64,000 nucleotides of DNA from Fervidobacterium gondwanense DSM 13020 (GTDB lineage Bacteria; Thermotogota; Thermotogae; Thermotogales; Fervidobacteriaceae). The translations under genes and the position numbers were made by a program. The DNA is taken from positions 1 to 64,000 of the forward strand of contig NZ_FRDJ01000001.1 of the NCBI RefSeq assembly GCF_900143265.1. The letters run 5' to 3'. Of this stretch, positions 44,238 to 51,347 are shown in pieces. The notes under the pieces are model-generated. The model saw nothing but the letters and a program-made list of their open reading frames with translations, had not been told where the DNA came from and searched no databases. The stretch's first letter is position 1. Every line of letters starts with the position of its first letter.

Positions 44238-44547
44238 CGCTCACCTCCACTCTTACATCCACCTTCACGTACCTTGGGTACTGTTCTTCGATATCTTTAA
44301 GCGTAACAACCAATTCTTCAACGAATCGCTGTGAAATTTCATTTTTCGAAATCCTCTCAACTCTTAAATACCCTTCCTCTATCTTAACTACTGCTCCTTC
44401 TACTTCTAAAACCCTTGCCGTATGCTGAGAAACACTACTCACCGCTGCACAGACTATATCTTTTCCTTTTTTCGCATATAATGCATGTCCGCTTATTTCG
44501 AATGATTTGTAGAGATTATCTTCCTTCACAAACTTGCAGCTTATCAT
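44224..44547 (-). CDS. prp: Ribosomal-processing cysteine protease Prp
   Basis: About 107 residues. The catalytic signature [20 protein letters not shown] holds His (in GHA) and Cys (in IVCAA) spaced as in Prp. It removes the N-terminal extension of L27. It lies between rplU and rpmA as in other genomes with extended L27. ATG 44547 gives the usual family start MISCKF; the in-frame TTG at 44556 directly after the rplU stop is the alternative. Confidence 0.93.
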   Translation of the reverse strand: MISCKFVKEDNLYKSFEISGHALYAKKGKDIVCAAVSSVSQHTARVLEVEGAVVKIEEGYLRVERISKNEISQRFVEELVVTLKDIEEQYPRYVKVDVRVEVSDDAH

Positions 44548-44556
44548 CTCAGTCAA

Positions 44557-44874
44557 TTACTTTACTTCAATTTTTTCAATCTTAACGGTGGTGTACCATT
44601 GCCTGTGGCCCTTTATAGTCTTGTGGCCCTTTCTTGGAATGAACTGACCAACAAGAACTTTTCTTGCTCTTGCGTGTTCAACCACTGTTCCTGTGATCGT
44701 TACATTCGTCAAGTACGGCTTGCCGACGAGCACTTTCCCATCGTCCGTCTTAACCATGACTACTTTGTCGAGTGTGACAGTTGCTCCCTGTTCTGCGTTG
44801 AGCTTTTCTGTGTGCAAGAGTTGTCCAACTTCTACCTTGTACTGCTTTCCACCGTTTTCCACGATAGCGTACAC
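44557..44874 (-). CDS. rplU: 50S ribosomal protein L21
   Basis: About 105 residues. [18 protein letters not shown] at the start, [16 protein letters not shown]-like core ([20 protein letters not shown]) and [10 protein letters not shown] at the end. Binds 23S rRNA. GGAGGTG lies before GTG 44874; the GTG at 44883 is inside the ribosome binding site. It is the first gene of rplU-prp-rpmA, with a structured leader upstream. Confidence 0.96.
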   Translation of the reverse strand: MYAIVENGGKQYKVEVGQLLHTEKLNAEQGATVTLDKVVMVKTDDGKVLVGKPYLTNVTITGTVVEHARARKVLVGQFIPRKGHKTIKGHRQWYTTVKIEKIEVK

Positions 44875-44901
44875 AAACTTCACCTCCCTGAATGATTTAC
44901 A

Positions 44902-44990
44902 GGCACTAAAACAACGTAGGTTGGAGACGTGCGGGGTATCCCCAACCGTTTACGACGCGTTTTATGTGCCAATTCGTCTTACAATAAGAC
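44902..44990 (-). ncRNA. Structured 5' leader of the rplU operon
   Basis: In the minus-strand transcript an outer stem closes the element (GGCAC/GTGCC, 44966-44970 with 44902-44906, continued by AAAAC/GTTTT). Inside lies GGTTGG/CCAACC (44942-44947 with 44919-44924) and a competing GGGG-CCCC hairpin (44933-44943). A separate GTCTTA/TAAGAC hairpin is at 44976-44990. Ribosomal protein L21 leaders are known in Firmicutes and bind L21 for autoregulation. This one is probably an analogue. Confidence 0.65.
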
Positions 44991-44996
44991 AATAAA

Positions 44997-45024
44997 TTTT
45001 TACCACTTATTCTGAATTTGTCAA
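44997..45024 (-). promoter_or_regulatory. Promoter of the rplU-prp-rpmA operon
   Basis: Consensus -35 TTGACA on the minus strand (45024-45019) with an AT-rich -10 (TAAAAA-like) about 16 bp downstream. It starts a transcript just before the structured leader. Confidence 0.55.
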
Positions 45025-45090
45025 ATAATTTTTTGTTAATCTATTTTTACTGTTCGTAACATTCAGTACCATAACATTAGACTTGAAAAT

Positions 45091-45119
45091 TTGATTTTTC
45101 AAAAAATATGTGGTAAAAT
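45091..45119 (+). promoter_or_regulatory. Promoter of spoVS
   Basis: -35 TTGATT (45091-45096), 17-bp spacer, extended -10 TGG TAAAAT (45111-45119). It gives a leader of about 55 nt. Confidence 0.6.
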
Positions 45120-45180
45120 ATATTTGAGAATTACCTTCAATGCTATCATATCACTTCATAGTACAAGGAGGATAGGTCTT

Positions 45181-45444
45181 ATGGAAATTCTAAAAGTCAG
45201 CTCGAAGTCAAGCCCAAACAAAGTTGCGGGCGCTATCGTCGGTTCATTGAAAAAGAACGAAAAAGTTGAGATTCAAGCGATAGGTGCAGGGGCAGTTAAT
45301 CAGGCATCTAAGTCCTTAGCGATCGCAAGAAGGTTTTTGGAGCAAGAAGGTTTGGACCTTTACGCAGTGCCAGCATTCATCGAAATCCAAATTGGAAACG
45401 AAACAAGGACAGGTATATCGTTCAAAGTCTTCTTGAAGAAGTAA
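45181..45444 (+). CDS. spoVS: SpoVS-family (Alba-like) protein
   Basis: 87 residues matching the whole SpoVS family: MEILKVSSKSSPNKVAGAIVG at the start, IQAIGAGAVNQASKSLAIARRFL in the middle, and FIEIQIGNETRTGISFKVFLKK at the end (each is part of one continuous domain). The fold is Alba-like and may bind nucleic acid. In Bacillus it affects sporulation; here, in a lineage that does not sporulate, it must do something else. AGGAGG precedes ATG 45181. It is followed by a small unknown gene. Confidence 0.93.
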   Translation: MEILKVSSKSSPNKVAGAIVGSLKKNEKVEIQAIGAGAVNQASKSLAIARRFLEQEGLDLYAVPAFIEIQIGNETRTGISFKVFLKK

Positions 45445-45458
45445 TCAACAAATGAAGG

Positions 45459-45728
45459 ATGAGTGAACGTTTGGAGGAACTAAAAATCATCGCACAAACT
45501 TGTACAAACGACGAGAGAATATATGAAATCGTATCTTCCGTAGCACAGATGTCAGACGATGAATTATCACAATTTCGCACAAAGGTTATAAGCTATTTTA
45601 TGACGAAGAATTCTCCGGAAGACAAGGAAGCTTACAGATTCTACAGGATCTTGCTTGAAGACCAGAACGCAAAGAAGGTTCTGGAATTTTATGAGGAGAT
45701 AAAAAACAATAGCAATAATTCGATATAG
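45459..45728 (+). CDS. Small helical protein of unknown function
   Basis: 89 residues, acidic and predicted almost fully helical (SERLEELKIIAQTCTNDERIYEIVSS, then EDKEAYRFYRILLEDQNAKKVLEFYEEI; quoted as parts). No membrane segment and no recognised family. GAAGG directly precedes ATG 45459. It lies 14 bp after spoVS, so the two form an operon, and it ends at a terminator. It could be a partner of SpoVS, but that is only context. Confidence 0.75.
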   Translation: MSERLEELKIIAQTCTNDERIYEIVSSVAQMSDDELSQFRTKVISYFMTKNSPEDKEAYRFYRILLEDQNAKKVLEFYEEIKNNSNNSI

Positions 45729-45749
45729 GTGCCTTTCGGCACCTTTTTT
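45728..45749 (+). terminator. Terminator after the spoVS operon
   Basis: Stem GGTGCC (45728-45733) / GGCACC (45738-45743) with a TTTC loop and a T run (45744-45749). It overlaps the last base of the stop codon. Confidence 0.85.
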
Positions 45750-45790
45750 CAACAGATTTTTTTATATCGATGTTAAAGAAGGTGAAAAGG

Positions 45791-46714
45791 ATGAAAGTCG
45801 GTGGCCAAGCGGTAATTGATGGTGTTTTGATGATGGGTAAGAGAGTTGTTGTCGCTGTCAGAAAGTCAGACGGCAGCATCGATGTTAAAGAACTCGGCTA
45901 TCCAAAGACGAACAGCAAATGGTTTAAAATCCCGTTCGTTAGAGGATTTATAAGTCTGTTCTATTCACTTTACTTTGGCATAAAGGCATTAAATCTAAGT
46001 GCTGAAATGTCAACAGGAGAGGAAATGAAGAAGGGAGAATCTTTTTTTTCTATCCTTACAGCTTTGACGTTGGCAATAGGTTTATTTATAGTGTTGCCAG
46101 CTTATCTGACAAAATGGCTCGGATTTAGAGATAACGAATTTATGTTTTCTTTTGTGGATGGTCTCATCAGACTTGCTTTCTTCTTGATATACGTTTACGT
46201 AATATCTTTGTTTGAAGACGTCAAGACCGTCTTCAGATACCACGGTGCAGAACACAAGGCTGTACACACGTTCGAGAACAACGAAGAATTAACTATCGAG
46301 AATGCAAGAAAATACTCGACAATCCATCCAAGGTGCGGAACAAACTTCGTAATGATATTCTTAATCATAGCTATCATTATCCACAGCCTTTTCGGCATAT
46401 TTGGTCCATTGAATATGCTTTCGAGGATACTCCTGAGGATTTTAGTGTTGCCTGTAGTCGCAGGTGTGTCATATGAGCTTTTGAGAGCGTTTGACAAGTA
46501 CCCAAAACTCAGACTTCTTGCATTACCGGGAATGATACTCCAAAAACTCACAACAGCTGAGCCAAACGATTCACAACTTGAGGTCGCTCTCGTCTCGCTC
46601 AGACACGCTCTCAACCTTGTCGAGGTTCCTGAACTTTCTGATACTCTTAATTTGGAAGGCGAAAATCAGAAGGGATATAGCAACGTAGAAAACCAGCCCG
46701 AATTCCTTGGATGA
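45791..46714 (+). CDS. DUF1385 (YqhQ-like) membrane protein
   Basis: About 307 residues. The start MKVGGQAVIDGVLMMGKR is the family signature. The conserved central motif FRYHGAEHKAVHTFEN (near 150) and RCGTNFVM contain His and Cys that could bind metal. Four or five membrane helices. Function unknown; present in many Firmicutes and Thermotogota. GAAGGTGAAAAGG precedes ATG 45791 (alternative ATG 45770). Its last 144 bases overlap, tail to tail, the end of the WecA-like gene on the other strand; the tail after SLRHAL is probably not conserved. Confidence 0.85.
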   Translation: MKVGGQAVIDGVLMMGKRVVVAVRKSDGSIDVKELGYPKTNSKWFKIPFVRGFISLFYSLYFGIKALNLSAEMSTGEEMKKGESFFSILTALTLAIGLFIVLPAYLTKWLGFRDNEFMFSFVDGLIRLAFFLIYVYVISLFEDVKTVFRYHGAEHKAVHTFENNEELTIENARKYSTIHPRCGTNFVMIFLIIAIIIHSLFGIFGPLNMLSRILLRILVLPVVAGVSYELLRAFDKYPKLRLLALPGMILQKLTTAEPNDSQLEVALVSLRHALNLVEVPELSDTLNLEGENQKGYSNVENQPEFLG

Positions 46715-47494
46715 CAACCTGCAAAAGCCAATGGTCAAGAATGCCGCGATAATCAAGAAATACGTGTGTCCAAAAAGTTTGGAACCTATGTGATGCAGAT
46801 GAAACCTGTCGGGCTTAAATGGGTTTTGTTTAAATACAAGCCTCCTCAGAAATGAGGAGGCTATTTCATATAGCGGGTAACCGAAAAATACACCGATCTT
46901 AATTGCTTCATTTGGTAATCTATCGCTCGAAAGTAGCAGATAAGCTATCAAAAATGCTCCCGAATCGCCCATGAAGAGTTTTTCCGCCATGTTGAAGAGT
47001 AGTAGTATAAAGAGTATTTGAAGCATTGAAAAATTAAGAGTAAAGGCAAAGTATATCAGGGAAAGAGCTAACAACAAACCATTTATTCCATCTACCAAAT
47101 TAAATGCGTTCATCAATGCTATGAACAGCAGGAAGGTTATTACCTTATCGAAAGCTACATTTCCAAATAGAACAAAGTGAGTTGATTGGATAAAAAGCAA
47201 ACCAAGGAGGAACTGAAAGAGCAGTTTGGCATAGTAGTGTATCTCTAACAGATCATCTATTAATCCGATAGCAAAGGCTATATGTATCGGGAGGCTTTCT
47301 ACCAAATTCCAGTTATTGATATTCTTGTAGATAACCCAAGTGTAAAGTACCAAACCTCCGACGAGCGGAACCGGTTTACTGTGGTTCTTTCTTTTGTCGG
47401 GGTATTCAAGTAATATTTTCGTTTTCTTGGAAAACATTATGAAGAAGATGGTTACTACTATAGCAAAGAAAAAATCAAACAGTATTCTGTCCAT
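46571..47494 (-). CDS. Undecaprenyl-phosphate sugar-1-phosphate transferase (WecA/TagO/MraY family)
   Basis: 307 residues, about ten membrane helices. Family motifs: KNHSKPVPLVGGL (near 37-49), GLIDDLLEIHYYAKLLFQF (DD of the Mg site), MNAFNLVDGINGL (NxxDGxNG) near 130, FMGDSGAF near 173 and the loop HLHHIG near 233. It moves a sugar phosphate from a UDP-sugar onto undecaprenyl phosphate, starting a surface glycan. The HxHH loop is of the WecA/TagO type, not MraY. It overlaps DUF1385 at its end and follows mraY by 19 bp. Confidence 0.85.
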   Translation of the reverse strand: MDRILFDFFFAIVVTIFFIMFSKKTKILLEYPDKRKNHSKPVPLVGGLVLYTWVIYKNINNWNLVESLPIHIAFAIGLIDDLLEIHYYAKLLFQFLLGLLFIQSTHFVLFGNVAFDKVITFLLFIALMNAFNLVDGINGLLLALSLIYFAFTLNFSMLQILFILLLFNMAEKLFMGDSGAFLIAYLLLSSDRLPNEAIKIGVFFGYPLYEIASSFLRRLVFKQNPFKPDRFHLHHIGSKLFGHTYFLIIAAFLTIGFCRLSSKEFGLVFYVAISLLIFAFQIKSIRKFRNLDKVESVSERDESDLKL

Positions 47495-47513
47495 CCCATC
47501 CCTCTGAAAACGA

Positions 47514-48434
47514 TTAAAACGTTAAGAAACTTGCAATGTAAAGTATTGCTATCGCCAAATTCCAAGCACTGAAGACTCCAACTATCTTCTCTTCTTTCCA
47601 CCCGAGCAGTTCGAAATGGTGGTGAATAGGCGCCATTCTGAAAATTCTTTTATTTCTGAGCTTGAAAGAGCTTACCTGCAAGATAACGCTTATCGTTTCA
47701 AGGAGGAATATCGAAGTGAAGAACAACAGTGCAAGCTCATTGCTTGTCATGAGCGCGTAAGTTGAGATATAGGCGCCAAGTGCGAGCGATCCTGTATCGC
47801 CCATAAATACTCTTGCAGGTCTTGTGTTGTATACCAAAAATGCAAGAACTGGCATAACGAGTACGAATATAGCTCCAAGCTCAATTCTATTCTTTGCAAA
47901 GAGTGCGAAAGGTAGAGCGCTCGTTACAAAAACCCAACCTGCAAGTCCGTCGATACCATCTGTTAGGTTGGTGGCGTTAGAATAGCCGGAAATGAGGAGC
48001 ATCGTGAATATGTAAAAAACCCACTTTGGCACGTCTATCCCAAAAATCGTACTTTCCCTATACTGCAAAACGCTGTATGCGACCCAGACTGAAAAAAGCA
48101 TCTGCAATCCGAGTTTTTGCCATGCCTTTAATCCAAGCGACCTTTTTTTCACTATGCTCACAAAATCATCGAGAAATCCTATGAACCCGTAGAATATGAG
48201 CGTTAAGATAAGTTCCTTGGGTAAACCGAGCAAGAAACTCGTTATAATCGCAATTGAGAGGAAAACGATGCCGCCTGCAGTCGGTGTGCCTTCTTTGTAG
48301 TTGTGCAGATCCGGACCTTCCTGTCTTATGTACTGCCCGAGCTTTAGTTTTTTCATGTACTCGATGAATTTTGGATAAACTAAGAGCCCGACGATAAATT
48401 CAATAAAGAAGATTATGCTGTAAAGGACTACCAT
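47514..48434 (-). CDS. mraY: Phospho-N-acetylmuramoyl-pentapeptide transferase
   Basis: 306 residues, ten membrane helices. MraY motifs: EGTPTAGGIVFL (near 49-60), GFIGFLDDFVSIVKKRSLGL (Mg-binding DD), NATNLTDGIDGLAG near 155, FMGDTGSLALG near 210 and APIHHHFELLGW near 270. It makes lipid I, the first membrane step of peptidoglycan synthesis. GGGAGG precedes ATG 48434, which lies 2 bp after the murF stop. Fewer residues than E. coli MraY, as in other Gram-positive-type enzymes. Confidence 0.95.
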   Translation of the reverse strand: MVVLYSIIFFIEFIVGLLVYPKFIEYMKKLKLGQYIRQEGPDLHNYKEGTPTAGGIVFLSIAIITSFLLGLPKELILTLIFYGFIGFLDDFVSIVKKRSLGLKAWQKLGLQMLFSVWVAYSVLQYRESTIFGIDVPKWVFYIFTMLLISGYSNATNLTDGIDGLAGWVFVTSALPFALFAKNRIELGAIFVLVMPVLAFLVYNTRPARVFMGDTGSLALGAYISTYALMTSNELALLFFTSIFLLETISVILQVSSFKLRNKRIFRMAPIHHHFELLGWKEEKIVGVFSAWNLAIAILYIASFLTF

Positions 48435-48436
48435 CC

Positions 48437-49711
48437 TTATTGCCTCCCCATTATATTTTCAACGACCTTATCAAGCTCCACTGCCCGAGATGCTTTGAAG
48501 TATACTGTTCCAGCGAAATCACTACGTAGGATCTTTTCCTCGATGAACCTTACAACTTCGTCGAAGCTTGTACTTCTAAATGTAAGGTTAGAAGGTGTAA
48601 TATCTTTCGATTCTTCCTCTTTATCGTAAACTATAACACCGTCCATCCTTTCTAACAATTCTGATAGCATTTTATGATATTGCTTTGAAAATTCGCCAAG
48701 CTCTTTCATGGCACCGACCACAGCATAAATAGGTTTTGGAAAATTCTCAACCAATTCTTCAATCGCTATCTTGAAAGACTCATAGCTTGCATTGTATGTG
48801 TCGTCGATAAGATATCCATTTTGATAACGGTGGACGTTGAACCTACCCTTCAACGGTTTGAAACCGTACAGTGCAGTAGGATTGAAGAAGATATCCAGCA
48901 TATCAGCAACGGAGAAGGCAACAAGAACAGACAGAGCCATAGCCTTTGTCCAGTAGCCTTTCAAAGAATAATAGAACTCACCCTCTGAAGTTTCAAATGT
49001 TAGAATTGTGGAATCGCCATCAAACTTCTTGTCTTTAAGGATGTAATCACCGCCAGAGGTTCCGAAATATCTGCACTTTTCACATCTCATTCGCTCGTCA
49101 TCGTAATTCACCAAACTCTGCTTTGAATTCTCAACTATCTGCCATTTGCCTTTGAAGATGTTCTCTAAACTACCCGCAACACCAACGTGTGCACTACCAA
49201 CATTGAGAAGCACCCCAATATCCGGTGGAAAGAGCTTACAAAGGTATTCAATATCACCAACAACTCTTTGAGCCATCTCAAGAACGAGCAGCGGCTCGCC
49301 TTTGTAATTATTTATTATCGCAAGAGGCAATCCTATCTCGGAATTAAGATTTCCCTCGTTTTTGAATGTTGGAACTTCCGCACCAAGAACTGCAGCAACA
49401 ATTTCCTTAGTTGTTGTTTTTCCGTTCGAGCCCGTGATACCTACAATTCTGGGCTTAAAATTCTCTACAATCTTGCTCGCGTATTGTCCTAAGAATTCTA
49501 CTGTATTTGGGACTACAACCTGATTTTCAAGTCCAACATCCCGTTCAACGACAACTGCAAATGCACCGGCATCGACTGCTTGCTTTGCAAAATCATGCCC
49601 GTCAACTCGGTTGCCTTTTATAGCGATGAAAACATCTCCTGGCTTAACTTCTCGGGAATCTATAACAAATCTGTGACCAACGAGTTCTTTGAGACTTATC
49701 ATCTTTCTCAA
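48437..49711 (-). CDS. murF: UDP-MurNAc-tripeptide-D-alanyl-D-alanine ligase
   Basis: 424 residues. N-terminal substrate domain (IDSREVKPGDVFIAIKG), ATP loop GITGSNGKTTTKE near 95, NEGNLNSEIGLPLAI, and C-terminal ligase domain with FNVHRYQNGYLIDDTYNAS. It adds D-Ala-D-Ala to the muropeptide. It overlaps the murE stop by 4 nt if TTG 49711 is the start; ATG 49702 is equally possible. Cytoplasmic. Confidence 0.94.
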   Translation of the reverse strand: MRKMISLKELVGHRFVIDSREVKPGDVFIAIKGNRVDGHDFAKQAVDAGAFAVVVERDVGLENQVVVPNTVEFLGQYASKIVENFKPRIVGITGSNGKTTTKEIVAAVLGAEVPTFKNEGNLNSEIGLPLAIINNYKGEPLLVLEMAQRVVGDIEYLCKLFPPDIGVLLNVGSAHVGVAGSLENIFKGKWQIVENSKQSLVNYDDERMRCEKCRYFGTSGGDYILKDKKFDGDSTILTFETSEGEFYYSLKGYWTKAMALSVLVAFSVADMLDIFFNPTALYGFKPLKGRFNVHRYQNGYLIDDTYNASYESFKIAIEELVENFPKPIYAVVGAMKELGEFSKQYHKMLSELLERMDGVIVYDKEEESKDITPSNLTFRSTSFDEVVRFIEEKILRSDFAGTVYFKASRAVELDKVVENIMGRQ

Positions 49712-51210
49712 CTATCCCTTCCGTGATTTTTGTTGATTTTTGAAAGTATTATATCGAGCGTTACATCCCTATCCTTAAACGGTATCTTGAGCGTATCTGT
49801 GAAGATCTGATACGGCTCGTGGCCTCTACCGGTTATCAGGACTATATCTCCACGCGTTGCGAGAGTTATGGCAGTATCTATTGCCTCTCGCCTATCCATA
49901 ACGGTTAAAGATAGTGAGTTCGGTTGAACTCCCTTTTCAACCTCTTTTATAATTTGCTCTGGATCCTCGCCGCGTGGGTCATCCGTTGTCAGAATTGCTA
50001 TGTCTGCGAGTTTCGTGACGACCTCTGCCATCATGGGTCTTTTACCTCTATCAGCCTGTCCACCTGCACCGTATACTACTATTACCCTTCCCTTTGCAAG
50101 TTTACGAGCACTAAGAATTACCTTCTCCAGAGCATCTGGTGAGTGAGCAAAATCTATTATCACGTCAATTCCGAGTTTCTTAGCTTCAGGGACGGGTTCA
50201 AATCGCCCGTCGACCCCTCTGAAAGTCGAGATATAGCTTATTATTTCATCTATTTCATAGCCCATTTCAACCAATCCAGCAAGAACCAAGGTTACATTAT
50301 AAGCATTGTACTCGCCAATCATCTGGGTGTAGACTTTTTTCGTGCCAAACGGGGAACTTAGCATGAAAGTCGTACCGTTTAGCGATGTTGTTACATCTGA
50401 AATCCTGTACTTAGCTTTTTCGCTCGTACCGAATGTTACGAGTCGCGGAACTGTCTTGGAAGCAGCCAAAGATGCGTAATCTTCGTTCACAACTGCTATT
50501 CCATCTTTTTTTAAGAGATCAAAAAGGTGCAGTTTCGCATTGACATAGTGCTCAAAAGTCGGGTGATAATCGAGATGGTCTCGAGTTATATTCGTCAAAC
50601 CCGCAACATCGAATCTGATAGTTTCAACTCTCGCTTGATCAAGCGAATGCGAAGATACTTCCATTGAGTAATAACTCCCGCCGTTTTTCGCTGTTCTAAC
50701 CATATTCTCCATGATCGTTAGTGCATCAGGAGTTGTGTTGTGTATGTAGAATTTATCCCCCATTATATCGTTAATCACAGTGCCAGAAAGGCTTCCAGTC
50801 AAGCCAAGTTGTTGCATCACGTGGTGGAAGAGGTGTGCACACGTCGTTTTGCCATTAGTTCCTGTTACACCAAAAACAATGAGTTTGTTGTACGGATGTT
50901 CGTAGAACGTATCGGCCAAGTAGGCCTCGGCAAGCCTCGAATCGTAAACCTGGACGTATGGAAATCTCGAATCTATCTCTTTCTCGGTAACAAAAGCCAG
51001 CACGCCGTTTTCACGATATATCGTATCAACAATCGTGTGCGAATCAAAAGACCTTCCCTGCCTACAAATAAAAAGTGAGCCAGGTTTTGCCTTAGTCGAG
51101 TTGTTGTAAATGCCCGTAACTTCAACGTTTTTAAGCTCTTCAGGAATATTCTCAAATACTATGAACTTACCTATCGATTTTAAAAGGTGCCCTAATTTCA
51201 AACTCCTCAC
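49708..51210 (-). CDS. murE: UDP-MurNAc-dipeptide--amino acid ligase
   Basis: 500 residues. ATP loop GVTGTNGKTTCAH near 114, substrate region HNTTPDALTIM, carbamylated-Lys region, and C-terminal VYGAGGQADRGKRPMM. It adds the third stem residue. The specificity motif reads DDPRGEDPEQI near 415; meso-diaminopimelate enzymes have DNPR. Thermotoga maritima MurE, which adds both L- and D-lysine, is the likely model, so lysine is inferred. GTG 51210 lies within the ribosome binding site; TTG 51201 is a good alternative. It heads the minus-strand cell-wall operon. Confidence 0.94.
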   Translation of the reverse strand: MRSLKLGHLLKSIGKFIVFENIPEELKNVEVTGIYNNSTKAKPGSLFICRQGRSFDSHTIVDTIYRENGVLAFVTEKEIDSRFPYVQVYDSRLAEAYLADTFYEHPYNKLIVFGVTGTNGKTTCAHLFHHVMQQLGLTGSLSGTVINDIMGDKFYIHNTTPDALTIMENMVRTAKNGGSYYSMEVSSHSLDQARVETIRFDVAGLTNITRDHLDYHPTFEHYVNAKLHLFDLLKKDGIAVVNEDYASLAASKTVPRLVTFGTSEKAKYRISDVTTSLNGTTFMLSSPFGTKKVYTQMIGEYNAYNVTLVLAGLVEMGYEIDEIISYISTFRGVDGRFEPVPEAKKLGIDVIIDFAHSPDALEKVILSARKLAKGRVIVVYGAGGQADRGKRPMMAEVVTKLADIAILTTDDPRGEDPEQIIKEVEKGVQPNSLSLTVMDRREAIDTAITLATRGDIVLITGRGHEPYQIFTDTLKIPFKDRDVTLDIILSKINKNHGRDS

Positions 51211-51293
51211 CTCTTTGAAATACCGAGTAGTAGCTTACTCTAATATTTTATCATCCATGCTTTAATAATTCAACCAAGCTGTTGTAAAAATAA

Positions 51294-51319
51294 AAAGGGC
51301 AGAAAGTGTTCTGCCCTTT
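51294..51319 (-). terminator. Terminator after the GT4 gene
   Basis: Stem AAAGGGCAGAA (51294-51304) / TTCTGCCCTTT (51309-51319), 4-nt loop, then TTATTTTTAC in the minus direction. Confidence 0.85.
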
Positions 51320-51347
51320 CTTAAAGAATATTATTCTTTTAAATACC

